Origin: Rhodospirillaceae bacterium
Lineage (GTDB): Bacteria > Pseudomonadota > Alphaproteobacteria > MPNO01 > UBA2964
Direction: 5' to 3'
DNA: 17,626 nucleotides
Assembly (NCBI GenBank): GCA_002724505.1
Contig: PBOV01000166.1
Coordinates: 1-17,626 of the forward strand
The translations under genes and the position numbers were made by a program. Below, one piece after another: positions 1-7,338 of this stretch; positions within the stretch are counted from its first letter, which is position 1, and every line of letters begins with the position of its first letter. Under the pieces are notes generated by a model, which was given only the letters and a program-made list of their open reading frames with translations, searched no databases and was not told the DNA's origin.

Positions 1-186
1 GGATCAAAGACTGGATATAAGCTTGGAGAATTTTTAAAAGTCCGCCTCAACGATTGTAATATATCTACGGGCGGATTGCTTATAGAGCCGGTACAGCAAA
101 GCTTTGGAGAAAATAAAAAAATTAAGTCTCGTGGCAGACGCGGAAAGCATGCAAACCAGCGTGCTCGAAGAAAAAGGCAAAGATAA
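1..186 (+). CDS. rnr: Ribonuclease R, C-terminal end (5' truncated by window)
   Basis: Frame 1 is open from the first base to TAA at 184-186, giving 61 residues with no start, so this is the 3' end of a longer gene. The visible part has the pattern Y-K-LGEFLKVRL followed by STGGLLIEPV. That is how the C-terminal S1 RNA-binding domain of alphaproteobacterial RNase R (VacB) ends. A strongly basic Arg/Lys tail (RGRRGKHANQRARRKRQR) follows, also typical of RNase R and thought to help bind structured RNA. The enzyme is a cytoplasmic 3'-to-5' exoribonuclease. Its catalytic RNB domain lies outside the window, so the call rests on the short S1 end, the basic tail and the nearby rpmG, a common alphaproteobacterial neighbour. 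Another S1-domain protein is possible. Confidence 0.72.
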   Translation, partial: GSKTGYKLGEFLKVRLNDCNISTGGLLIEPVQQSFGENKKIKSRGRRGKHANQRARRKRQR

Positions 187-336
187 CGCTTGTGTACTAT
201 TCTTGTATCTATTTTCCATCTATTGATTTGAAACGTTAGAGGACGGGTCGAAAAACTCCGGTCAAATAAACTTAATTCTTGTATATCTTGACTTTTAAAA
301 TTTGTATTAAGGCGTCCCTTTTAAGTTTGGAAGAAC

Positions 337-364
337 TTGACAGCGCGCCATTGTAGATTATGTT
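337..364 (+). promoter_or_regulatory. Predicted sigma-70 promoter of rpmG
   Basis: A perfect -35 box TTGACA lies at 337-342. After a 16-bp spacer comes TATGTT at 359-364, matching 4 of 6 bases of TATAAT. Transcription would start near 371 and give a leader of about 30 nt before the rpmG ATG at 401. The 214-bp gap after rnr and the terminator just after rpmG suggest a one-gene transcript. Prediction by eye only. Confidence 0.5.
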
Positions 365-400
365 GCGCCCATCAAATTTCAGTTTGCGGACTAAAATATT

Positions 401-568
401 ATGGCCAAGGCTAATTCGATACAGATTAAACTTGTGAGTAGTGCTGAAACCGGTTTTTACTATATTACCCGAAAAAACCCGAGGACACTCACAGACAAGG
501 TTGAGATGCGGAAATATGACCCGGTCGTGCGTAAGCACGTGATGTTTAAGGAAGCTAAGATTAAGTGA
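401..568 (+). CDS. rpmG: 50S ribosomal protein L33
   Basis: ATG at 401 opens a 55-residue protein ending at TGA 566-568. It begins [20 protein letters not shown] and continues YITRKNPR, then [23 protein letters not shown], which is L33 along its whole length and at the normal size of 55 residues. The metal-binding cysteines found in some L33 paralogues are absent, so this is the Cys-minus form common in Proteobacteria. L33 sits near the E-site of the large ribosomal subunit. The Shine-Dalgarno signal is weak (GCGGA about 10 nt upstream). A promoter precedes the gene and an intrinsic terminator follows it, so it is probably transcribed alone. A longer ORF on the opposite strand here is only its shadow. 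Confidence 0.96.
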   Translation: MAKANSIQIKLVSSAETGFYYITRKNPRTLTDKVEMRKYDPVVRKHVMFKEAKIK

Positions 569-591
569 ATTATGCGATACGCTAATTAATG

Positions 592-627
592 AAGCCGCCC
601 TAATTTATGTGGCGGCTTTTATTTTTC
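592..627 (+). terminator. Rho-independent terminator of rpmG
   Basis: AAGCCGCC (592-599) pairs perfectly with GGCGGCTT (611-618) around an 11-nt loop, and the T-rich run TTTATTTTT follows directly. It lies 23 nt past the rpmG stop codon. The minus-strand side lacks a good T-run, so it mainly serves rpmG rather than the converging aspS. Confidence 0.85.
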
Positions 628-638
628 TACAAAGCGCC

Positions 639-659
639 AAAGCAATAGCGGACTGCTTT
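639..659 (-). terminator. Weak hairpin downstream of aspS (possible terminator)
   Basis: AAAGCA (639-644) and TGCTTT (654-659) can form a 6-bp stem with a 9-nt loop in the aspS read-through transcript. No clean T-run follows on the minus strand. A second inverted repeat, AAACCTA (669-675) and TAGGTTT (698-704), has a 22-nt loop and touches the aspS stop codon. Either could help end aspS transcription, but neither is convincing. Confidence 0.2.
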
Positions 660-702
660 AAATAAGCCAAACCTAGTATAATCAATTCATGTAAAAATAG
701 GT

Positions 703-2487
703 TTAGTTATCCTTAGCGGGGGGCATTACAACTTTTATATGCAGTTCCTCAAGATGCGTCTCGTCGACGACGGCGGGCGCATTCATCAATAGGTCTTGCG
801 CTTGTTGCGTCATCGGGAACATCGTTACCTCACGAATGTTTGGTTCATCCGCAAGCAACATTACGATACGATCTATTCCTGGCGCAGAGCCACCGTGCGG
901 AGGCGCCCCGTATTTTAAAGCGTTAATCATTCCGCTGAAGCGGGTATCTACCTCACTCTGAGGATACCCCGCTATATCAAATGCCTTGTACATAATTTCT
1001 GGCAAATGGTTACGAATAGCGCCACTGGACAGCTCTACACCGTTACAAACGATATCGTATTGGTACGCCTTGATTTCTAAGGGGTTTTCCTTCTCCAATG
1101 CATCAAGCCCGCCTTGTGGCATTGAAAATGGATTATGACTAAACTCTATCTTACCGGTACGGTCATCACGCTCATACATTGGGTAGTCGACGACCCAGCA
1201 AAAATTAAACTGCCCTTCATCAATTAAGCCGAGCTCCAAACCAATTCTATCCCGTGCTAGTCCAGAAAAACTTGCAATATCGTTCTCTTGCCCACAGGCG
1301 AAAAAAACTGCATCACCATCGCAAACACCCGTCGTATCTTGGAGCATTGCGATACGCTCACTATCCAAAAATTTAGCTATGGGTCCCTTAGCTTTACCAT
1401 CTTCAAAAATTATGTAGCCCAGACCACCGGCACCTTCCTCGCGTGCCCATTCGTTGAGTTTATCAAAAAAGCTCCGCGGCATTTCAGCAGCCCCGGGCGC
1501 AGGTATTGCACGGACGACAGATCCTTTTTCAATTGCGGACGCAAAAATTTTAAAGTCGGTTCCCTGCCATACTTCTGTCACTTTATTCATCACAATTGGA
1601 TTGCGAAGATCGGGTTTATCGTTTCCGTACTTCAACATTGACTCTGCGAAGGGAATTCGCGGAAACGGCAACGGGGTTACATTTTTACCACCTCCAAATT
1701 CTTCAAAAATTCCGTGTAAAACGGGTTCAATTGCGTTGAAAACATCCTCTTGAGTTACAAAAGACATTTCAATATCAAGCTGATAGAACTCGCCTGGCGA
1801 CCGATCTGCACGCGCATCTTCATCGCGAAAGCATGGAGCTATTTGGAAATATCGATCAAACCCTGCAACCATGATTAGCTGTTTAAACTGCTGAGGTGCT
1901 TGCGGCAGTGCATAAAAATTGCCTGGGTGCAGGCGACTTGGAACCAAAAAATCCCGCGCGCCCTCTGGAGAAGTGGACGTTAAGATAGGCGTTTGAAACT
2001 CTTTAAAGCCTTGGTCTGTCATTCGTTGCCTAATACTCGACACAACGTCCGAACGTAATTTTATATTCCGGTGCAAACGCTCCCGACGCAAATCTAAAAA
2101 ACGGTAACGCAGGCGCGTTTCCTCTCCATAATCTTGATCTGAATTTACTTGGAGTGGTAACTGTTCCGCAGGGCTCAACAATTCTATTTCGGCAATTACT
2201 AGTTCAACCTCACCTGTGGGCAGGTTAGCATTCATAGTCTCTTCGCTGCGGCGGACAATTTTTCCGGTTACACAAATTACCGATTCAAGCCTAAGAGATT
2301 CTAATTCCGGAAAAACTGGGCTTGAGGCATCAACAACACATTGCGTAATTCCAAAATGATCCCGTAAATCAACAAACAAAAGATTACCGTGATCACGCTT
2401 TCTATGAATCCAGCCAGATAAGCGTGCGATCTCACCAGAATCCGCCATCCTTAAAGCGTCACAATTATGGGTTCTATATCGATGCAT
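703..2487 (-). CDS. aspS: Aspartate--tRNA ligase (probably AspRS/AsnRS dual type)
   Basis: 594 residues, full length for bacterial-type AspRS. This class IIb cytoplasmic synthetase charges tRNA-Asp with aspartate using ATP. An N-terminal OB-fold anticodon-binding domain (about residues 1-105, with [19 protein letters not shown]) leads into RYRFLDLRR (128-135). Next come [13 protein letters not shown] (173-185), class II motif 2 [21 protein letters not shown] (starting at 220), the bacterial GAD insertion domain, and motif 3 [15 protein letters not shown] (531-545). The SPGEFYQLD and GGSAPGIDR forms are those I associate with alphaproteobacterial enzymes, often non-discriminating ones that also charge tRNA-Asn for later GatCAB amidation; that specificity is inferred. 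The start MHRYRTH matches the family. It is divergent from rnd, a pairing often seen in alphaproteobacteria. Confidence 0.97.
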   Translation of the reverse strand: MHRYRTHNCDALRMADSGEIARLSGWIHRKRDHGNLLFVDLRDHFGITQCVVDASSPVFPELESLRLESVICVTGKIVRRSEETMNANLPTGEVELVIAEIELLSPAEQLPLQVNSDQDYGEETRLRYRFLDLRRERLHRNIKLRSDVVSSIRQRMTDQGFKEFQTPILTSTSPEGARDFLVPSRLHPGNFYALPQAPQQFKQLIMVAGFDRYFQIAPCFRDEDARADRSPGEFYQLDIEMSFVTQEDVFNAIEPVLHGIFEEFGGGKNVTPLPFPRIPFAESMLKYGNDKPDLRNPIVMNKVTEVWQGTDFKIFASAIEKGSVVRAIPAPGAAEMPRSFFDKLNEWAREEGAGGLGYIIFEDGKAKGPIAKFLDSERIAMLQDTTGVCDGDAVFFACGQENDIASFSGLARDRIGLELGLIDEGQFNFCWVVDYPMYERDDRTGKIEFSHNPFSMPQGGLDALEKENPLEIKAYQYDIVCNGVELSSGAIRNHLPEIMYKAFDIAGYPQSEVDTRFSGMINALKYGAPPHGGSAPGIDRIVMLLADEPNIREVTMFPMTQQAQDLLMNAPAVVDETHLEELHIKVVMPPAKDN

Positions 2488-2619
2488 ATGGGTTCCAGCC
2501 AGAAAAAATGCCGAATAAGCGGGGGAATGGCCACAGAATGGACCATCTTGTCAAGGATTTATACAAAATTAACCAAGCTAATTCTTTCATAAGGTACTAT
2601 GTTTGTGTATAGCTCTTAA

Positions 2620-3771
2620 ATGTCTTTTATTTCTGACACTGATACCTTAGTGGCCTTTTGTGAACGGCAGGCAAACGCCAAGTTCATTACAGTGGATACC
2701 GAATTTCATCGAGATAAAACTTATTGGCCGCAACTTTGCGTAATTCAAATTGGTGGCCCAGATGAAGAGGCCGCCATTGACGCTTTAGCTGACGAAATTG
2801 ATTTAACAGCGTTATTTGACCTAATGCAAAAACCCGACCTTATTAAGGTCTTCCATGCGGCACGACAAGATTTTGAAATTTTTTATCAGTTGACAGGAAA
2901 ATTACCATCGCCGGTCTCAGACACACAAATTTCTGCAATGGTTTGCGGTTTCGGTGACTCCGTTGGATATGAGACATTGGTGTCACAGCTTGCGGGACAA
3001 CGGATCGACAAATCGATGCGTTTCACCGATTGGAAACGTCGCCCGTTATCACAGAAACAACTTGATTATGCTCTTGCGGATGTAACACACCTACGGGTTG
3101 TATATGAGAGGCTATCTGATCTTCTAACAAAGAACGGTCGTGAGGATTGGGTTAGTGAAGAACTTGCCGCCCTCTTAAATCCGTCGATATACAAATTCGA
3201 AGTGAAAGAATCCTGGCGACGTTTAAAAGTTCGCAACCCAAGTCCAAAAATGCTCGCAATACTTCGTGAAGTTGCTGCTTGGCGAGAGGAAGAAGCCCAA
3301 ACTCGGGACGTTCCCCGCAATAGAATACTGCGTGATGACGCGTTAATCGAGCTTGCGATCCAAAAGCCAAGATCTTTAAAAGATCTTCAGGGTATGCGTG
3401 GCCTTCATGGCGGACAAACCAAAGGACATATTGCTGAAAAAATTTTGAGCGCAATTTCCCGGGGATTGACGCTAAAAAGTGATCAATACCCCAAAGTGCC
3501 AAAGCCGCGGGGCAACATACCAAAATCCGGGCCCACCACTGAATTACTCAAAGTGCTTTTAAAAATGAAATGTGAGAAACATTCTGTAGCGCAAAAACTT
3601 ATTGCTAGTTCTAACGATATTGACGAATTGGCACGCGATGATAATGCAAATATACCTGCTCTTAAGGGATGGCGTCGTCAAATTTTTGGCAACGACGCAA
3701 TAGCCTTAAAACAGGGAAAAATTGCCATGACAGTAGCTGGAAATTCTATCCAGCTGGTAAAAACTAATTAG
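2620..3771 (+). CDS. rnd: Ribonuclease D
   Basis: 383 residues, normal for RNase D, a cytoplasmic 3'-to-5' exonuclease that trims tRNA precursors and other small RNAs. The DEDD exonuclease domain spans about 1-170. Exo I is VDTEFHRDKTYWPQLC (D26, E28), Exo II is VFHAARQDFEIF (D84), DTQI lies at 101-104, and Exo III is YALAD (Y150 and D154, the YxxxD of DEDDy enzymes). All four acidic metal ligands and the tyrosine are present. An HRDC RNA-binding domain follows at about 212-285 (REVAAWREEEAQ, VPRNRILRDDALIELA), then a less conserved C-terminal part. The start MSFIS is 132 bp from the aspS start with no strong Shine-Dalgarno. The 3' end faces hdaA across 14 bp. Confidence 0.95.
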   Translation: MSFISDTDTLVAFCERQANAKFITVDTEFHRDKTYWPQLCVIQIGGPDEEAAIDALADEIDLTALFDLMQKPDLIKVFHAARQDFEIFYQLTGKLPSPVSDTQISAMVCGFGDSVGYETLVSQLAGQRIDKSMRFTDWKRRPLSQKQLDYALADVTHLRVVYERLSDLLTKNGREDWVSEELAALLNPSIYKFEVKESWRRLKVRNPSPKMLAILREVAAWREEEAQTRDVPRNRILRDDALIELAIQKPRSLKDLQGMRGLHGGQTKGHIAEKILSAISRGLTLKSDQYPKVPKPRGNIPKSGPTTELLKVLLKMKCEKHSVAQKLIASSNDIDELARDDNANIPALKGWRRQIFGNDAIALKQGKIAMTVAGNSIQLVKTN

Positions 3772-3785
3772 AGTATAACCCGCTT

Positions 3786-4463
3786 TTACTTGCCAACCGA
3801 CATTGATTCCAAGACAGACCGTACCAATGGCACTGAAATTATTCTTTTTTGAGCCAAAGCGGCTTCATCTAAAACCCTTATAAGATCTCTCGCTGCCCCC
3901 AGACTACGATGGATCCGACGTACAATATATGTGATCACATCTGGTTCGACGCGAAGTTGACGGTCTAAAAATAATTTTACTAATACTGCCTCCAGCAGGG
4001 CATCGTCGGGCATTCCAATTTTAACCACGGGGGCCGCCCGGAGCCTTGACCCAAGGTCTGGTAGGTCGAATTTCCAATGTCCAGGTGGCGAAGTAGAAGT
4101 CGCAAGTATAGTACCACCGTATTCCGCGACCCTATTAAAGAAATAAAAAAAATTTTTTTCATCTAAGATTCCAACTGATAAATCAATAACAAAACAACAG
4201 TCATTTAAGCTAACCCTTTCAATGCGTGATTCAATCTCCGCTTGCCCTAAGAGATCAGCCCCAGATTGTTTTTGCCAAACTGCGGCCAGATGGCTCTTAC
4301 CGCATCCGCGGGGTCCGCATAAAATAGCAAACGGGGCAGGCCAATCTGGCCAGCAGTCAATAAAATCAAGGGCTGGTTTATTACAGGATGTAACAAAGAA
4401 ATCTTCACGTCCATCGGCTGGTCGATGCGCCAGATCTAGGATTAATTGAGAGCGGTTAGACAT
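3786..4463 (-). CDS. hdaA: HdaA/Hda-type DnaA-related regulator of replication initiation
   Basis: 225 residues, the size of Hda proteins: a DnaA AAA+ module without the DNA-binding domain. Hda proteins bind the DNA-loaded beta clamp and stimulate ATP hydrolysis by DnaA, limiting re-initiation. The N-terminus carries QLILDL (6-11), matching the clamp-binding QL-x-L-x-L motif, then the family phrase AHRPADGREDF. Walker A is GPRGCGKS (50-57). Walker B is reduced, FVIDLS with one acidic residue. LGSRLRAAP holds the expected arginine-finger region, and GAARDLIRVLDEA holds the sensor 2 region. The start codon overlaps the perM-like stop by one base (TAATG), so translation is coupled. The gene closes the DUF2066-pgsA-perM-hdaA operon. 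Very short DnaA-like AAA+ proteins with other jobs exist, but context favours HdaA. Confidence 0.88.
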   Translation of the reverse strand: MSNRSQLILDLAHRPADGREDFFVTSCNKPALDFIDCWPDWPAPFAILCGPRGCGKSHLAAVWQKQSGADLLGQAEIESRIERVSLNDCCFVIDLSVGILDEKNFFYFFNRVAEYGGTILATSTSPPGHWKFDLPDLGSRLRAAPVVKIGMPDDALLEAVLVKLFLDRQLRVEPDVITYIVRRIHRSLGAARDLIRVLDEAALAQKRIISVPLVRSVLESMSVGK

Positions 4464-5542
4464 TACTCAGGTTCTTGATCCTTTATCTCTGCAAGATAGG
4501 CTTTACTTGTTTTATATTCGGCAATCAAAAACCGCCCAAGTACGCCAATAACAGCACCAACCGGAACTGCAAGGAGTATTCCTGTAAAACCAAAAAGGGT
4601 ACCACCCGCCAAAAGCAAAAATATTATCCAAACTGGATGTAGTCCAATCTTATCGCCTACTAGTTTAGGTGTAAAAAAATTGCCTTCCAAAAATTGTCCT
4701 ATGACAAAAACTGCAACCACTAAGATAATAGGCTGCCATTCGCCAAATTGTGCGATAGCCACACCGACTCCAACAACAAAACCAACAAGCATACCAAAGT
4801 AAGGAACAAAAGAAATGACTCCTGTCCCAAGCCCAATGACAAACCCAAAATCCAGCCCGATTACCGTGAGGCAGATTGCATAAAAACTTCCTAACAAACC
4901 ACAAACTAGCACCTGCCCCCTGAGAAAACCTGAAAGAACAAAATTTATTTCTAAAACTTGGTCGCGAACCGTTTGGGCATAGCGACGAGGCAACCATCCT
5001 TCAACAGTTTGAACGATTTTGTCCCAATCCCGCAGCAAATAAAACATTACAATCGGCGTGATGATCAAAAGAGACAGCAAATTAAGAATTGCTGCGCCAC
5101 CACCCCAAATTTTACTTAAGATGCCTCCAAACCAAACAATGAGATCTGCACTCGCTGCTCCGCCAACTTTTTCTTTAATTGCAACGATATCGGCATCGGT
5201 AAGTTGTGATTGGATAATAACCATAATTTCTAGCGCCTTAGTCCGCAGGACATCCATATACCCCGGCGCTCGGAGGGCCAGTTCCGTCAACTGCGTTTGA
5301 AGCAACGGAATAATAACAAGTAGTAACCCAAACACAGTAAAAACAGCAGCGAGTGTAAGCAATGCTGCCGCTGCCCAACGAGGCACCTTCCATTGCTGTA
5401 TCATATCTGCAATGGGGTCCAAAAAATAAGCCAATGCAATTCCAGCGACAAAAGGAAATAAAATATCACCAAGTAGCCATAAAGTAGCTGCCATAAACAC
5501 AAATAAAGTAATCCAGGCGAAAAGATGTTGCTTAAAAGTCAT
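4463..5542 (-). CDS. AI-2E/PerM family membrane transporter
   Basis: 359 residues from the ATG at 5540-5542, full length for the AI-2E (PerM, UPF0118) family of inner-membrane proteins with about 7-8 helices. Family marks include YFLDPIAD near residue 40, the central LLIITPIVMFYLLRDWDKI, and the late EGNFFTPKLVGDKIGLHPVW. Members include suspected exporters and Na+/H+ antiporters; no substrate can be assigned. An upstream in-frame TTG at 5662 would add 40 Cys- and Arg-rich residues lying wholly inside the preceding gene. I prefer the ATG because MTFKQHLFAWITLF is a normal N-terminus and its ATG overlaps the TGA of the phosphatidyltransferase gene (ATGA). E. coli perM (yfgO) also lies near hda and purMN, so the linkage is old. 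Confidence 0.93.
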   Translation of the reverse strand: MTFKQHLFAWITLFVFMAATLWLLGDILFPFVAGIALAYFLDPIADMIQQWKVPRWAAAALLTLAAVFTVFGLLLVIIPLLQTQLTELALRAPGYMDVLRTKALEIMVIIQSQLTDADIVAIKEKVGGAASADLIVWFGGILSKIWGGGAAILNLLSLLIITPIVMFYLLRDWDKIVQTVEGWLPRRYAQTVRDQVLEINFVLSGFLRGQVLVCGLLGSFYAICLTVIGLDFGFVIGLGTGVISFVPYFGMLVGFVVGVGVAIAQFGEWQPIILVVAVFVIGQFLEGNFFTPKLVGDKIGLHPVWIIFLLLAGGTLFGFTGILLAVPVGAVIGVLGRFLIAEYKTSKAYLAEIKDQEPE

Positions 5543-6093
5543 CTGTAATCGCTTCCATTGTCCTGCTCTATATTTCTGCCCCAGCGAACAATATAGGCGC
5601 CACCGGACGCAAGTGTCGTCAATGTTACAATATAAACTAAGGTCAGAACAAACTCTGACCAAGCAAGCTGCGGAAATGCCAAGTTTGCGAGAACCGTGGC
5701 TACCAAGAATATCTGCGCTGCTGTATTTATTTTACTTACGATCAATGGCTTCATTTTGACACTATTAGTTGAAATATGAAGCAAAACCACTCCACCAATA
5801 ATAACTAAATCTCGAAAAACCACCAAAATTACTAACCAACTGGGCAGCAAGTTTTCGTGGCCCAAAGTAATATAAACCCCAACAAGTAGTGCTTTATCAG
5901 CGAGGGGGTCGAGAAAACTACCAAGAATAGTTGCTTGTCCGAGCTGCTTGGCAATGTATCCGTCTATAGCATCGGAAACACCGGCAGCCACAAAGAGCCA
6001 AAAAGCGCCAAAATAAGAACCATTCAAAATTAAATAGATCATTACTGGTACGGCCATAAGCCGCGCAAGAGAAATTAAATTAGGAATGCTCAT
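5539..6093 (-). CDS. CDP-alcohol phosphatidyltransferase family protein
   Basis: 184-residue integral membrane enzyme of the class that joins a CDP-activated lipid to an alcohol, as in phosphatidylglycerol-phosphate synthesis. The active-site motif DxxDGxxAR(x8)GxxxDxxxD is at residues 41-66: D41, D44, G45, A48, K49 (Lys instead of Arg), G58, D62 and D66, so all four metal-binding aspartates are present. Several hydrophobic helices surround it. The start MSIPNLISLARL is typical of PgsA-like proteins. The Lys at the Arg position and the location next to perM-hdaA and purM suggest the alphaproteobacterial paralogue rather than a certain PgsA, so the substrate is left open. The stop overlaps the perM-like start (ATGA), and 68 bp separate the gene from DUF2066 upstream. 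Confidence 0.93.
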   Translation of the reverse strand: MSIPNLISLARLMAVPVMIYLILNGSYFGAFWLFVAAGVSDAIDGYIAKQLGQATILGSFLDPLADKALLVGVYITLGHENLLPSWLVILVVFRDLVIIGGVVLLHISTNSVKMKPLIVSKINTAAQIFLVATVLANLAFPQLAWSEFVLTLVYIVTLTTLASGGAYIVRWGRNIEQDNGSDYR

Positions 6094-6161
6094 TGTTCAA
6101 AACTTTTGAAACACGCTTCAGACAGGAGTGCGAAAAAACATTTTTTTCAATTATTAAATAT

Positions 6162-7319
6162 TTAGTCATTCTGGCTAAAGATTTGCAACTTCCAATAGAC
6201 TGCCCCCTGCGTCAAGACGATATCGCGTTGCGACAAAGATAAACTTAACTGACCCGGGGAACCAATATATTGAACCCGGATCAAAGCAGAGTTAAGTGAT
6301 AACCTTATTATCTCTGCCTTTTGGACAAACGAATTTGCTTCAAGCTTGTTTTTTAATACGATTAAATCAGATAAGCCTCGCAAATCTGTTTGAGCAATCA
6401 ACTCCCGATTATCTCCGAAAGGTAACAAATTATCTTTCTTCCAATCTTCTTCGATCTCGTCTCGTAAATGTTTGGCTGCAACCGAAAGAACTCTTTGTAA
6501 GGACTGACCTTTGCTATTCTTCAAACTTTTGATTGAAGTGCGATCGATGGCACCCTGACTCAGCCAACTAGTCGCTAACTCGATTATTCTTTTTCCTTGC
6601 AAGTTTTTGATAGTAGCAACCGTTAAAAGTGCCGCAGCGGCCCCATAACGTTGGGAGATCGATTTAATCCGTTCGCCATTTCCGATTACCGCCTGTTCAG
6701 GACTAATATCAGCAATATCTAGGGTCTCGCCCTTTGGCACTATTAAGTCAATCAACCCATCGCTTTTGGGAAGTTCTCTCCACGCCTTTAACCAAAAATT
6801 GCCCGAATCCCAGAGCTGCAATGTTGCTTGAACGCGTAATAAAGGTAAAACGATCATTGCTTTGCTTTTTGTTTCTGCGAATTGTAGGCCCGCGTTACGT
6901 AGATAGCTTCTGACAGCAGATGGATTAAACCTAACTACAAATTTTGCCAAATACCTAACTGGTGATGTTTTCTCCTCTATAACTTCAACTCCTGATACCA
7001 ACTGCACAAGCTGTTTACCCGAAAGCTCTGGAAGATTCGGAAAATCCTTAACCAGAACAATTCGTTTCATCAAACGTTTGTAAGCTTCTTTTTGTCCAAT
7101 TTTAAGAGCTACTTCTCTAGCTACTGCAGCCGATTCGGCGATTTCATCGACCTTGACGTTGTTGACAGTATATACTCCTTCCGACTGGGCCGCCGTAGGA
7201 TACGGATAAAACAGAGAAAATAGAGTTGCACACATTACTACCGTTTGGATAAAGGCAGGCGTTGCAAACCAGATGGGATTAAGTATCTTCACTAAACACC
7301 AAGGCAATAGAATTAACAT
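6162..7319 (-). CDS. DUF2066 domain-containing exported protein
   Basis: 385 residues. The N-terminus has a hydrophobic stretch (about 22-44) ending PYPTAAQ-SEGV, a likely signal peptide cut near residue 45. The mature part starts YTVNNVKVDEIAESAAVAREVALKIGQ, then AYKRLMKRI, the opening of DUF2066 proteins, which are periplasmic or envelope-associated and of unknown function. The rest has VIVLPLLR-like strands and no catalytic motif I recognise. The start at 7317-7319 is supported by AAAAGGG ending 7 nt upstream; M29 is a weaker alternative that would shorten the signal peptide. In alphaproteobacteria this family commonly sits between purM and the phosphatidyltransferase/perM/hdaA genes. It begins that operon here and is divergent from purM with almost no gap. 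Confidence 0.8.
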   Translation of the reverse strand: MLILLPWCLVKILNPIWFATPAFIQTVVMCATLFSLFYPYPTAAQSEGVYTVNNVKVDEIAESAAVAREVALKIGQKEAYKRLMKRIVLVKDFPNLPELSGKQLVQLVSGVEVIEEKTSPVRYLAKFVVRFNPSAVRSYLRNAGLQFAETKSKAMIVLPLLRVQATLQLWDSGNFWLKAWRELPKSDGLIDLIVPKGETLDIADISPEQAVIGNGERIKSISQRYGAAAALLTVATIKNLQGKRIIELATSWLSQGAIDRTSIKSLKNSKGQSLQRVLSVAAKHLRDEIEEDWKKDNLLPFGDNRELIAQTDLRGLSDLIVLKNKLEANSFVQKAEIIRLSLNSALIRVQYIGSPGQLSLSLSQRDIVLTQGAVYWKLQIFSQND

Positions 7320-7326
7320 AGATTAT

Positions 7327-7333
7327 CCCTTTT
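7327..7333 (-). promoter_or_regulatory. Ribosome binding site fixing the DUF2066 start
   Basis: On the minus strand AAAAGGG (7333 down to 7327) lies 7 nt before the ATG at 7319. This good Shine-Dalgarno supports the first Met. It lies within the 19 bp between the divergent DUF2066 and purM starts. Confidence 0.6.
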
Positions 7334-7338
7334 AAAGC

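Noticed and set aside
272..538. 88-codon ORF on the minus strand opposite rpmG
   Set aside because: It is the antisense shadow of the L33 gene, which is unmistakable on the plus strand; its protein has no recognisable features.
2488..2619. Promoters in the aspS-rnd divergent gap
   Set aside because: TTGACA on the minus strand and TTGTCA on the plus strand share the same site near 2550, but no -10 box at proper spacing was found for either gene, so I did not call them.
5543..5662. 40-residue N-terminal extension of the PerM-like protein from a TTG start
   Set aside because: It lies wholly inside the phosphatidyltransferase gene, is Cys/Arg-rich and unlike the family; the ATG at 5542 gives a normal start with ATGA coupling.
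6125..6150. A/T palindrome GAAAAAA...TTTTTTC in the DUF2066-phosphatidyltransferase gap
   Set aside because: Pure A/T stem with almost no loop; not a credible terminator, and easily due to base composition.
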